Shown: positions 18,679-27,276, counted from the first letter of the stretch. The stretch: 64,000 bases of DNA from Rhodoferax sp. (GCF_030646845.1 NZ_JAUSLE010000050.1:1-64000); one strand, 5' to 3'. Notes: a model not told the origin generated them from the letters alone. A program made the numbers and translations.

Positions 18679-19726
18679 AGCGCGCCCCCAGCCGTCCAGT
18701 GCCTGGAGCTACGGCTCGCCGCTGCTGGCCCTGGCCATCACGGTCATCATTGGCGCCATCATGTTCACGGTGCTGGGCAAAGACCCGCTCAAGGGGCTGG
18801 AGATGTTTTTCTGGCAGCCGATCCGCAACTCGTATGCCCTGGGTGAGCTGCTGGTCAAGGCCACGCCGCTGCTGATCATTGCGCTGGGGCTGGCCGTGTG
18901 CTTTCGCTCCAATGTGTGGAATATCGGTGCCGAGGGCCAGTACGTCATTGGCGCCATTTTTGCCGGCGGTGTGGCCCTGATGGCCGACCAGACCACCGGC
19001 CGCTGGATTGTGTTGCCCATCGTGCTGGCGGGAATGCTGGGAGGTATGCTGTGGGCGGCCATCACAGCGCTGTTGCGCGACCGCTTCAACGCCAACGAGA
19101 TTCTGGTCAGCCTGATGCTGGTCTATGTCGCGGTGCAGGTGCTGAGCTACATGGTGGGGGGGCCGTGGAAAGATCCGCAAGGCTTCAATTTTCCGCAAAC
19201 CAAAACGTTTGAGGCGGCGACCCGCATTCCACGCCTGTTCGATGGCTCGCGGGTGAATATTGGTGTCGTGCTGGCACTGGCCGGTGTGGCGGGCCTGTGG
19301 ATATTCCTGTTTCGCACACGGGCCGGCTTTGCGCAGCAGGTGGGCGGGCTGGCGCCTGCTGCGGCGCGCTACGCCGGGTTTTCTTCGCGCAGGGCGCTGT
19401 GGACGGCGCTGCTGATTTCGGGCGGCGCGGCCGGTCTGGCGGGCGCACTGGAGGTGGCCGGCCCGATTGGTCAGCTTACGCCGTACGTGCCGGCCGGCTA
19501 CGGCTTTGCCGCCATCATCGTGGCCTTTGTCGGACGCCTGCATCCCGTGGGCATGGTGTTCTCGGCCATTCTGATGAGCATGTTCTACATCGGCGGCGAA
19601 CTGGCCCAGTCGCGCCTGGGCCTGACCAAATCGCTCACAGGCGTGTTTCAGGGTCTGCTGCTGTTCAGCCTGCTGGCCTGCGACACGCTGGTCAACTACA
19701 GACTCACATTGAAGGGGCGCAAGTAA
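18665..19726 (+). CDS. Nucleoside ABC transporter permease 1
   Basis: BPD_transp_2-type: PLLIIALGLAVCFRSNVWNIGAEGQYVIGAIFAGGVAL. Confidence 0.92.
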   Translation: MLKLEARPQPSSAWSYGSPLLALAITVIIGAIMFTVLGKDPLKGLEMFFWQPIRNSYALGELLVKATPLLIIALGLAVCFRSNVWNIGAEGQYVIGAIFAGGVALMADQTTGRWIVLPIVLAGMLGGMLWAAITALLRDRFNANEILVSLMLVYVAVQVLSYMVGGPWKDPQGFNFPQTKTFEAATRIPRLFDGSRVNIGVVLALAGVAGLWIFLFRTRAGFAQQVGGLAPAAARYAGFSSRRALWTALLISGGAAGLAGALEVAGPIGQLTPYVPAGYGFAAIIVAFVGRLHPVGMVFSAILMSMFYIGGELAQSRLGLTKSLTGVFQGLLLFSLLACDTLVNYRLTLKGRK

Positions 19727-20646
19727 TGGATTCCTATGCTCTGCTGCTGGCCGCCACGCTGAACGCGGGCACGGTGCTGGCCCTGGCATCGCTGGGCCTG
19801 CTGAACAACGAAAAGGTGGGCGTCGTCAACCTCGGGGCCGAAGGCATGATGCTGTGCGCCGCCATCGCCGGTTTTGCCACCGTGGTCCACACCGGCAACG
19901 ACTGGCTGGGTTTTGCCGCCGGCATGGCAGCGGGTGCGGCACTGGCGGCCATCTTTGGCGTGCTGGTGATCTGGCTCAACACCAACCAATATGCCACGGG
20001 ACTGGCACTCACCTTGTTTGGCACCGGCTTTTCGGCATTTGTCGGCACGGGCTACGTGCAAGCCAAGATACCGGAGCGCGCCAGCTTCGCCATCCCCGGC
20101 CTGTCGGATATTCCGTGGGTGGGCCCGGCCCTGTTTCGCCACCATCCCATGGTGTACCTGACCGTCGCCTTTGCACTGGCGCTGATCTGGTTTCTCTACC
20201 GCACGCGCAGCGGTCTGGTGTTGCGCAGCGTGGGCGAAAACCCTGAATCGGCACACGCGCTGGGCTATCCGGTGCGCCGTATCCGGTTGCTCGCAGTTGT
20301 TGCCGGAGGTGCCCTGTGCGGCCTGGCGGGTGCCTACATGTCGATCATCTACACCCCGTTATGGGTGGAAGGCATGGTGGCGGGCAAAGGCTGGATCGCC
20401 CTGGCGCTGACGACGTTTGCCACCTGGCGTCCGGCCCGTGTCTTGTTGGGGGCCTATCTGTTTGGCGGCGTGACCATGCTGCAGTTCCACCTGCAGGGCA
20501 TCGGGGTGGAACTGCCCAGCCAGTTCCTGACCATGCTGCCTTACGTGGCGACCATCGTGGTGCTGGCGCTTATCTCGCGCAATCCACAGTGGATCCGCAT
20601 CAACATGCCGACCTCGATTGGCAAGCCTTTCCACCCTGGCTCCTGA
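19726..20646 (+). CDS. Nucleoside ABC transporter permease 2
   Basis: LAATLNAGTVLALASLGLLNNEKVGVVNLGAEGMMLCAAIAGF; TAATG overlap with permease 1. Confidence 0.92.
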   Translation: MDSYALLLAATLNAGTVLALASLGLLNNEKVGVVNLGAEGMMLCAAIAGFATVVHTGNDWLGFAAGMAAGAALAAIFGVLVIWLNTNQYATGLALTLFGTGFSAFVGTGYVQAKIPERASFAIPGLSDIPWVGPALFRHHPMVYLTVAFALALIWFLYRTRSGLVLRSVGENPESAHALGYPVRRIRLLAVVAGGALCGLAGAYMSIIYTPLWVEGMVAGKGWIALALTTFATWRPARVLLGAYLFGGVTMLQFHLQGIGVELPSQFLTMLPYVATIVVLALISRNPQWIRINMPTSIGKPFHPGS

Positions 20647-20710
20647 TTTTTCCCGGTTCATAATTGAACTTTTCTCAACCCTGTCACCACCCCACAAAGA
20701 AGGAATTGAC

Positions 20711-21874
20711 ATGACCGATCTGCAAAAACTCTCGCTGAAGATTGCAGCACTTACCGCCGTGGCCTCCGCCGCGCTGGTCGGGTGCGGCAAGAAGGAAGAA
20801 CCGGCGCCCGCTCCGGCACCTGCGCCAGTGGCGTCCGCACCAGCCCCGGCGCCCAAGCCCGAGCCATTGAAGATAGCGTTTGCCTACGTGGGCCCGGTGG
20901 GCGACGGTGGCTGGACCTTCGCGCACGACAACGGCCGCAAGGCGCTGGAGAAAGAATTCGGCGACAAGATCAAGACGTCGTTTGTCGAGAACGTGCCCGA
21001 GTCCGCCGATGCGGAACGCGTCATCCGCGACCTGGCCACGGAAGGAAAGAACAAGCTGATTTTCGGCACCACGTTTGGCTACATGGAGCCCATGCTCAAG
21101 GTGGCCGCGGACATCAAGGATGTGAAGTTTGAACACGCCACCGGCTACAAGACGGCCGAGAACATGCGCACCTATGACAGCCGCACTTACGAAGGTGCCT
21201 ACATGGCGGGCGTGATTGCCGGCAAGATGACCACGACCAATACCCTGGGTGTTGTCGGTTCCATTCCAATCCCCGAGGTCATCCGCAACATCAACGCCTT
21301 CACGCTGGGCGCCCAGTCCAGCAACCCCAAGGTCAAGACCAAGGTGGTGTGGGTGAATGGCTGGTTTGACCCACCGAAGGAAACCGAAGCGGCGACCTCG
21401 CTGATCAATGGTGGCGCTGACGTGTTGTTCCAGAACACCGATTCGCCCGCCGTGCTCAAGACCGCCGAGGCCAAGGGCAAGCGCGCGTTCGGTTGGGATT
21501 CCGACATGACGGCCTACGGCCCGAAAGCCCATTTGGCCTCTGCCGTGATCAACTGGGGTCCGTACTACATCAAGGCCACCCAGGAAGCGCTGGACGGCAA
21601 GTGGACCGGCGGCACCAATGCCTGGTGGGGTGTGAAGGAAGGCGCGATCGACATCGTGTCCATTGCCGAGGACGTGCCAGCCGAGACCAAGGCCAAAGTG
21701 GAAGAGGTCAAGAAGGGTCTGGCAGATGGCAGTTTTGTCATCTGGAAAGGTCCGATCACCGACAACACCGGCAAGGTGCAGGTGGCCAAGGATGCCACGG
21801 CCGACGACAAGTTTCTGGGCGGCCTGAACTTCTTCGTCAAGGGCGTTGAAGGCAAGGTACCTGGCGCCAAGTAA
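20711..21874 (+). CDS. BMP-family (basic membrane/purine-binding) substrate-binding lipoprotein
   Basis: Lipobox ALVGCG; KIAFAYVGPVGDGGWTFAHDNGRKALEKEFGDK, GTTFGYMEPMLKVAADIKDVKFEHATGYKT. Confidence 0.93.
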   Translation: MTDLQKLSLKIAALTAVASAALVGCGKKEEPAPAPAPAPVASAPAPAPKPEPLKIAFAYVGPVGDGGWTFAHDNGRKALEKEFGDKIKTSFVENVPESADAERVIRDLATEGKNKLIFGTTFGYMEPMLKVAADIKDVKFEHATGYKTAENMRTYDSRTYEGAYMAGVIAGKMTTTNTLGVVGSIPIPEVIRNINAFTLGAQSSNPKVKTKVVWVNGWFDPPKETEAATSLINGGADVLFQNTDSPAVLKTAEAKGKRAFGWDSDMTAYGPKAHLASAVINWGPYYIKATQEALDGKWTGGTNAWWGVKEGAIDIVSIAEDVPAETKAKVEEVKKGLADGSFVIWKGPITDNTGKVQVAKDATADDKFLGGLNFFVKGVEGKVPGAK

Positions 21875-21896
21875 GCGCTTGCGCTGTGGCAGGGGA

Positions 21897-21917
21897 GCCG
21901 CCTTCGGGCGGCTTTTT
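21897..21917 (+). terminator. Rho-independent terminator
   Basis: GCCGCCTTCGGGCGGC followed by TTTTT, just after the BMP gene. Confidence 0.88.
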
Positions 21918-21973
21918 GTTTTGTGCGCGGGGTAGACGTCGCGCCCAACATGTACCCCACCACCACCACCACC

Positions 21974-21993
21974 ACCGACCGCAAGCGGTCGGT
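21974..21993. repeat. Perfect 9-bp inverted repeat adjoining a (CAC)n tract
   Basis: ACCGACCGC-AA-GCGGTCGGT, immediately preceded by CACCACCACCACCACCAC (about 21958-21975). Confidence 0.7.
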
Positions 21994-22018
21994 CACCAAC
22001 ACATAGACACAAATATCA

Positions 22019-22171
22019 TCACCGCATGGCCGGACACAGCAAGATAGGCGAGGGCGAGGTGTCATGGCTATCCGCGATCTCGGCGATCGTGTCTGGCTGT
22101 GTGCGGTCCTGGCTCACAGCGCATTGCCCGAATACACGCAGCGCGTAGTCAGTCCATTGGGTCAGGCGCAT
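22019..22171 (-). pseudogene. nsrR: Remnant of Rrf2-family nitric-oxide repressor NsrR (N-terminus only)
   Basis: Manual minus-strand translation from 22171: MRLTQWTDYALRVFGQCAVSQDRTQPDTIAEIADSHDTSPSPILLCPAMR*. This matches the NsrR/Rrf2 N-terminus (xLTQxTDYALRV...IxEIAxxHxIS) and then decays and stops; the Cys cluster region is absent. Below the supplied ORF length cutoff. Confidence 0.75.
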
Positions 22172-22193
22172 GGGTGGGGAGATGGTTCAATCA

Positions 22194-22216
22194 AAGATTC
22201 ATACGCCATGAATCTT
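22194..22216. promoter_or_regulatory. Putative NsrR operator
   Basis: AAGATTCATACGCCATGAATCTT, 23 bp with perfect 9-bp arms, same length and outer arms as the NsrR consensus AAGATGCATTTnAAATGCATCTT. Confidence 0.65.
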
Positions 22217-22267
22217 ATCGGATAAAATAACATTCATATTCCATCCATCTTTGAAGAATGGCCCACC

Positions 22268-22633
22268 TTGAATGCACGACTACTGACCGCTGAAGCAAGA
22301 GCCAAAGTTCTTGGCGTCGACCAGACCATCGGTGAGATCGCTGCCCAGTGTCCTGGTGCTACAGCGGTATTCGGGCGACTTGAGCTTGATTTTTGCTGTG
22401 GCGGTCAAGTCAGCCTGAAGCCGGCAGCGTCCGGCCAAGGCCTGGACGCGAGCGCAGTGCTGGCTGAGGTGTTGGCCTTGCAGCAAGGGAACAGTCTGCC
22501 TGAAGGCGCCTGCAACACCGGGCGCGCGCTATCTGCGGGCGTTGCTCAATTTCATGACGACGTGATCAACCACATCCATCTGGAGAACAACGTGTTGTTT
22601 TCGCAGTTTGATGATACGCAGGCTCACATATAG
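22268..22633 (+). CDS. RIC/ScdA/YtfE-like iron-sulfur repair protein, internally shortened (TTG start)
   Basis: N-terminal DUF542-type domain TIGEIAAQCPGATAVFGRLELDFCCGG joined to what looks like a RIC C-terminus GACNTGRALSAGVAQFHDDVINHIHLENNVLFSQFD; only 121 aa. Confidence 0.7.
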   Translation: MNARLLTAEARAKVLGVDQTIGEIAAQCPGATAVFGRLELDFCCGGQVSLKPAASGQGLDASAVLAEVLALQQGNSLPEGACNTGRALSAGVAQFHDDVINHIHLENNVLFSQFDDTQAHI

Positions 22634-22643
22634 AGCGCCAGTT

Positions 22644-24098
22644 GTGAAAAAGCCTTCAACTTCCAGAATCATTCCAATCCGGCCGGTGTCCGTTGGCACA
22701 AGTGCAAATGATGGGCTTTCGCTGTACGAAGCGCAGGTCAAACTCTATCCACGTTCGGTTGGTGGGTGGTATGCACGGTGGCGCTGGATCATGGTTTGGG
22801 TCACGCAATTGGTTTTTTACGGACTGCCGTGGTTGCAGTGGAATGGCCGGCAGGCGATTCTCTTTGATCTCTCAGACCGCAGGTTTTTTATCTTTGGGTT
22901 GGTGCTGCATCCTCAGGACCTGATCTATCTGGCGGGCCTGTTGATGATTGCGGCCCTGGCCCTGTTTTTCTTTACCGCCGTGGCGGGCCGGCTCTGGTGC
23001 GGGTACGCCTGCCCGCAAACTGTTTATACGGAGATTTTTCTGTGGCTTGAACGTCAGGCTGAAGGTGATCGCCAAGCCCGTATGCGCCTCGATGGCGCCT
23101 CCTGGAATCTGGAAAAGATTGCCCGCAAGGGTGCCAAGCAAGCCTTGTGGATCGGACTGAGTTTGATCACCGGGTTAACCTTTGTGGGCTATTTCACCCC
23201 GATTCGGGCCTTGATAGGCGAGGTCGCCTTGCTGTCATTCTCTCCCTGGGAATGGTTCTGGGTGCTTTTCTACGCGTTTGCAACTTATGGCAACGCCGGG
23301 TACATGAGAGAGCAGATCTGCAAACACATGTGTCCCTACGCCCGCATTCAAAGCGCTTTGACCGACATGGATTCCATGGTCATTGCCTACGATGCAGACC
23401 GCGGTGAGTCCAGGGGCTCGCGCTCACGCACTGCCGATCCCAAGGTCCTTGGCCTTGGCGATTGCATTGATTGCACCTTGTGTGTCCAGGTGTGCCCCAC
23501 CGGCATTGATATCCGGGATGGGCTTCAGAACGAATGCATTGGCTGTGCAGCATGCATTGATGTCTGCGACGAAGTGATGGGCAAAATGAACTACCCCGCT
23601 GGCTTGATCAGGTATTCGTCGGGCAATGGTATGGCCGAGAAGTTGACCCCCAGGCAGATGTTAAAACGGGTATGGCGACCGCGGGTGTGGCTCTACGGTG
23701 TGCTGCTTCTGGTGGCTGTTTCAGTCTTCGTCGCGGGCTTGTCATTGCGCAAGGGCTTCGCAGTCGATGTCATCAAGGACCGTGGCGTGATGGCACGGGA
23801 AATTGGCAATGGCGACATTGAAAACGTCTACCGTCTTCAAATCATGAATGGGACTGAGCACGCGCAAACCTACACGGCAAGTGTGAACGGCATGCCCGGG
23901 TTGACTCTGGTGACCCCGCCTGAGCTCACCGTGCCAGCCACAGGCATCGGATCATTGATGATTCGTCTGACCTTGACTCGTGATGCGGCACAGAGCTATC
24001 GTGGCAAAGCGAGCCCGATCATGTTCAGGGTTCAAACCGCAGAGGATGGCCAGGTTGATGTGACCGAAGAAAAATCCACTTTTGTTGTTCCGCGGTAG
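22644..24098 (+). CDS. ccoG: Cytochrome c oxidase accessory protein CcoG (FixG/RdxA), GTG start
   Basis: WCGYACPQTVYTEIFLWLER, CKHMCPYARIQSAL, CIDCTLCVQVCPTGIDIRDGLQNECIGCAACIDVCDEVM. Confidence 0.95.
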   Translation: MKKPSTSRIIPIRPVSVGTSANDGLSLYEAQVKLYPRSVGGWYARWRWIMVWVTQLVFYGLPWLQWNGRQAILFDLSDRRFFIFGLVLHPQDLIYLAGLLMIAALALFFFTAVAGRLWCGYACPQTVYTEIFLWLERQAEGDRQARMRLDGASWNLEKIARKGAKQALWIGLSLITGLTFVGYFTPIRALIGEVALLSFSPWEWFWVLFYAFATYGNAGYMREQICKHMCPYARIQSALTDMDSMVIAYDADRGESRGSRSRTADPKVLGLGDCIDCTLCVQVCPTGIDIRDGLQNECIGCAACIDVCDEVMGKMNYPAGLIRYSSGNGMAEKLTPRQMLKRVWRPRVWLYGVLLLVAVSVFVAGLSLRKGFAVDVIKDRGVMAREIGNGDIENVYRLQIMNGTEHAQTYTASVNGMPGLTLVTPPELTVPATGIGSLMIRLTLTRDAAQSYRGKASPIMFRVQTAEDGQVDVTEEKSTFVVPR

Positions 24099-24208
24099 CT
24101 TGCGAAGCGTGCCATTGTGGAAGTCCCGACGAACATCGCGATCGCACACCAGCACCGGACCCCATCCGATCATGCAACTGCCTCGACAAGCGCAAAACGT
24201 CTCCCGAA

Positions 24209-24424
24209 ATGACAAAAAGATTTCCCATTCACCCGGCAAATCCTGAGCGAATCTGTTGGGGGTGTGACAAATACTGTTCAATCGATTCGATGGCCTGCGC
24301 GAACGAGCGTTCGCCACACCCAGCGGAGCTGTTTGGAGAGGACTGGCTGGCGTGGGGCAACGAGCAACTGGCAGAGCCCAGTGAGCCGAAAAAACAGGCC
24401 TTGCCCGCAGAGACTAAAAGTTGA
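24209..24424 (+). CDS. DUF3079-family small Cys protein
   Basis: MTKRFPIHPANPERICWGCDKYCSIDSMACANERSPHPAELFGEDWLAWG. Confidence 0.7.
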   Translation: MTKRFPIHPANPERICWGCDKYCSIDSMACANERSPHPAELFGEDWLAWGNEQLAEPSEPKKQALPAETKS

Positions 24425-24608
24425 CTATTGCAGTCAATGCAGATCTGCCCAGGGCGAATAGCTGTCGGTCACGAATATCGGCAAACGCTGGAAATCAAGG
24501 AATGGCGCTACAAAGTCTGTGCCAACAGCGCAGCAAAACCCTTGTGCGCCGGCACTGACGCCACGGATGGCGGGCCGGTCCCTGGCCTGGCTTTGCGATA
24601 CTCGGGGC

Positions 24609-25352
24609 ATGCAGTTACAAGACATTCTTTATTCCCAGGGTTTCGGCACCCGTCGCGTGTGTGCCGGCCTGATCCAACAGGGCCTGGTTCAGGTTTATGA
24701 GTCAAATGAGGCTCTAGCCCCCGTCGAATGTCGGGAGTCAGCTACTGAATTCGTAGCAGAAGGTTTGCGTTTTCGGGTCCAGGGCGTGGACTGGCCGTAC
24801 CACGAGAAGGCCTACGTGATGTTGAACAAGCCCACCGCCACCGAGTGTTCCCAAAAACCCTCGACCCACCCCAGCATCTACACCCTGCTGCCATCGCCGC
24901 TGCGCCTGCGGCCGCAAAAGGGCGCAGTGCAGGGCGTGCAGGCGGTTGGGCGGCTCGATCAGGACACCACCGGGCTGTTGTTGTTGACGGATGATGGCAA
25001 GTTCATTCACCGCATGAGTTCGCCGCGCCACCATGTGCCCAAGGTCTATGAGGTGACTGTCAAGCATCCGCTGACTGAGATCCAGGTGCAAAAGCTGCTG
25101 GCCGGTGTGGTGCTGGACGATGATCCGAAGCCGGTTCGCGCGGCCGCCTGTGAGGCGGTGGACACCCATCATCTGCGGCTGACGCTGACCGAAGGCAAAT
25201 ACCACCAGGTCAAGCGGATGGTGGCGGCGGTCAGCAACCGGGTGGAAGGCTTGCACCGGTCCCAAATTGGTGGCTTGCGGCTGCCCGATGACCTGGCACC
25301 AGGTCAGTGGCGCTGGTTGAGCGAGGCGGATCTGGCCAGCATCTCTGCTTGA
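24609..25352 (+). CDS. rsuA: RsuA-family 16S rRNA pseudouridine synthase
   Basis: RRVCAGLIQQGLVQV, KAYVMLNKPTATECS, GRLDQDTTGLLLLTDDGKFIHRMSSPRHHVPKVYEV, LTEGKYHQVKRMVAAVSNRVEGLHR. Confidence 0.92.
   Translation: MQLQDILYSQGFGTRRVCAGLIQQGLVQVYESNEALAPVECRESATEFVAEGLRFRVQGVDWPYHEKAYVMLNKPTATECSQKPSTHPSIYTLLPSPLRLRPQKGAVQGVQAVGRLDQDTTGLLLLTDDGKFIHRMSSPRHHVPKVYEVTVKHPLTEIQVQKLLAGVVLDDDPKPVRAAACEAVDTHHLRLTLTEGKYHQVKRMVAAVSNRVEGLHRSQIGGLRLPDDLAPGQWRWLSEADLASISA
24716..24758 (+). repeat. 43-bp coding-invading element, copy in RsuA-family gene
   Basis: AGCCCCCGTCGAATGTCGGGAGTCAGCTACTGAATTCGTAGCA; upstream TCAAATGAGGCTCT. Confidence 0.88.
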
Positions 25353-25419
25353 CGTGCGTCAATTGCGGTCATGGCGGCGCCCGCCAGCTACACTTGACGC
25401 TTACTGAGAGTGAGTTTTT

Positions 25420-26448
25420 GTGCCCTATTTCCCCCGTTTTTACGTCCGTTTAGCCACCCGTCTGGCACCCCGTTTCTCCGCTGTTGGGGCCCTGTGTTTG
25501 ATCATTCTTGCCCCATTTGCTGCCCAAGCCCAGCCCCAGGCCAACCCGATCTTCGTGTTGAATTCGCTGGAGGCCAGTGTCAGTGTGATTGACCCCACCA
25601 GCTGGAAAGAGACCCACCGCATTCCCACCGGCAAAGAGCCGCACCACCTGTACCTCACACCCGATGAGAAGTCCCTCATCATTGCCAATGCCCTGAGCGA
25701 TTCCCTGTTGTTTGTCGACCCGAAAACAGCCGAGGTGCAGCGCACAGTGCGTGGCATTCTCGACCCTTACCAGCTGCGCTTTTCGCCGGACATGAAATGG
25801 TTTGTCACGGCTGGCAACCGGCTCAATCACGTGGACATTTACCACTGGGACGGCAGCAATCTGACGCTGGCCAAACGCATTGCCACCGGCAGGATTCCCA
25901 GCCACGTCTGGATCGACAGCAAAAGCAGCACGGTTTACGCCACCATGCAGGGTAGCGATGAGCTCGTCGCGATCGATCTCCCCACCCAGACCCTCAAGTG
26001 GCGCAGCAAGACCGGCACCATGCCAGCGGATGTCTTTGGCACGCCCGATGACAAGTTTCTGTTGATTGGCCTGACTGGCGGCGAAGGCGTCGAGGTCTAT
26101 GACGTCAGCGGCAGCGAACCGAAGTTTGTCAAGCTGATCAAGACCGGCCTGGGCGCGCACGCTTTTCGCGGCGCCGGCGACAAGCGCCACGTGTTTGTCA
26201 GCAACCGGGTAGCCGACACCATCAGCAAGATCGATTACCAGACCATGACGGCGGTGGAGAGCTATCCCGCCCCCAGCGGGCCGGACTGCATGGACCTGTC
26301 AGCGGACGGGCACTACATCTATGTGGCGTCGCGCTGGGCGAAAAGGCTGACCGTGATCGACACCCGGACGCGCCAGGTGGTGCGTCAGGTCAAGGTCGGA
26401 AAATCCCCCCATGGCGTCTGGACACTGGACCATGCGGCCCGTCAGTAG
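25420..26448 (+). CDS. Secreted YncE-like beta-propeller (YVTN repeat) protein, GTG start
   Basis: Signal peptide ending AQAQ; repeated blade motifs VIDPTSWKETHRIPTGKEPHHLYLTPDEKSLIIAN and similar. Confidence 0.8.
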   Translation: MPYFPRFYVRLATRLAPRFSAVGALCLIILAPFAAQAQPQANPIFVLNSLEASVSVIDPTSWKETHRIPTGKEPHHLYLTPDEKSLIIANALSDSLLFVDPKTAEVQRTVRGILDPYQLRFSPDMKWFVTAGNRLNHVDIYHWDGSNLTLAKRIATGRIPSHVWIDSKSSTVYATMQGSDELVAIDLPTQTLKWRSKTGTMPADVFGTPDDKFLLIGLTGGEGVEVYDVSGSEPKFVKLIKTGLGAHAFRGAGDKRHVFVSNRVADTISKIDYQTMTAVESYPAPSGPDCMDLSADGHYIYVASRWAKRLTVIDTRTRQVVRQVKVGKSPHGVWTLDHAARQ

Positions 26449-26455
26449 GTCGCCC

Positions 26456-27247
26456 ATGCTGTGGCGATTTGCTATTGTTTTGATAGCATGTTGCGCATAT
26501 TCTGAGGGGGCTGGGGCCGCAAAAGCCTGTGATAACCCGTTGTACCTGACATTCGACACCGGCCACATGGACGTCGCCCCGTTAGTGGCGGAGGTGCTCC
26601 AGCGGCAGAACGTCAAGGTGACTTTCTTTGCGGCCAATGAGCGCACCAAGGTCGGCGATGGCAGCCTCGGCAATCACTGGGCACCCTGGTGGCAGGCGCG
26701 GGCCGCCGAAGGGCATGAATTTGCGTCTCACACCTATGACCACGTGTACTGGCGTGGTGACCTGCCCGGCGTTGCGCCGAGGTTTCGCATGCAGCCGTCG
26801 GCGGGTGCCTTTGAGGGACGCGAGTTCACCTGGGACGCGAAGAAGTACTGTGAGCAGATCGCCTATGCAAACGAACGCCTGCAGGACTTCACCGGGAAAA
26901 AACCCTTGCCCTTGTTTCGTGCACCGGGTGGCAAGACCTCGCCGCGGTTGCTGGCGGCAGCCAGGGCGTGCGGGTTTGAGCATGTCGGCTGGTCGGCGGC
27001 GGGATTTCTGGGCGATGAATTGCCCAGCGAGAAGTTCAGCAACGAAGCCCTGCTGAAAAAGGCGCTGCGTGACATCAGACGAGGCGACATCCTGCTGGCC
27101 CACCTGGGCATCTGGTCGCGCAAAGACCCGTGGGCGCCCGCTGTGCTGGAGCCGCTCATCATGGGCCTCAAAGACAAGGGCTTTTGCTTTGCCACCCTGC
27201 GTGACCATCCTGCCTACAGCGCCTGGGTGGCGTCTGCGGGCCAGTAG
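26456..27247 (+). CDS. Polysaccharide deacetylase family protein (secreted)
   Basis: Signal peptide; LYLTFDTGHMDV, HEFASHTYDHVYW, PLFRAPGGKTSPRLL, DILLAHLGIW. Confidence 0.85.
   Translation: MLWRFAIVLIACCAYSEGAGAAKACDNPLYLTFDTGHMDVAPLVAEVLQRQNVKVTFFAANERTKVGDGSLGNHWAPWWQARAAEGHEFASHTYDHVYWRGDLPGVAPRFRMQPSAGAFEGREFTWDAKKYCEQIAYANERLQDFTGKKPLPLFRAPGGKTSPRLLAAARACGFEHVGWSAAGFLGDELPSEKFSNEALLKKALRDIRRGDILLAHLGIWSRKDPWAPAVLEPLIMGLKDKGFCFATLRDHPAYSAWVASAGQ
26470..26512 (-). repeat. 43-bp coding-invading element, copy in polysaccharide deacetylase signal peptide
   Basis: Reverse complement AGCCCCCTCAGAATATGCGCAACATGCTATCAAAACAATAGCA. Confidence 0.85.
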
Positions 27248-27276
27248 TCAGCGCAGCAGCCCGGGGCCGGTATCCG

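Noticed and set aside
21958-21975. (CAC)n tract as a CRISPR or phase-variation repeat
   Set aside because: Short trinucleotide tract without spacers and outside any intact ORF; no evidence of phase variation.
21565-22065. 166-aa minus-strand ORF containing a poly-Val run (SVVVVVVG)
   Set aside because: Poly-Val comes from the (CAC)n tract and most of it is antisense to the BMP gene; the informative minus-strand frame here is the nsrR remnant.
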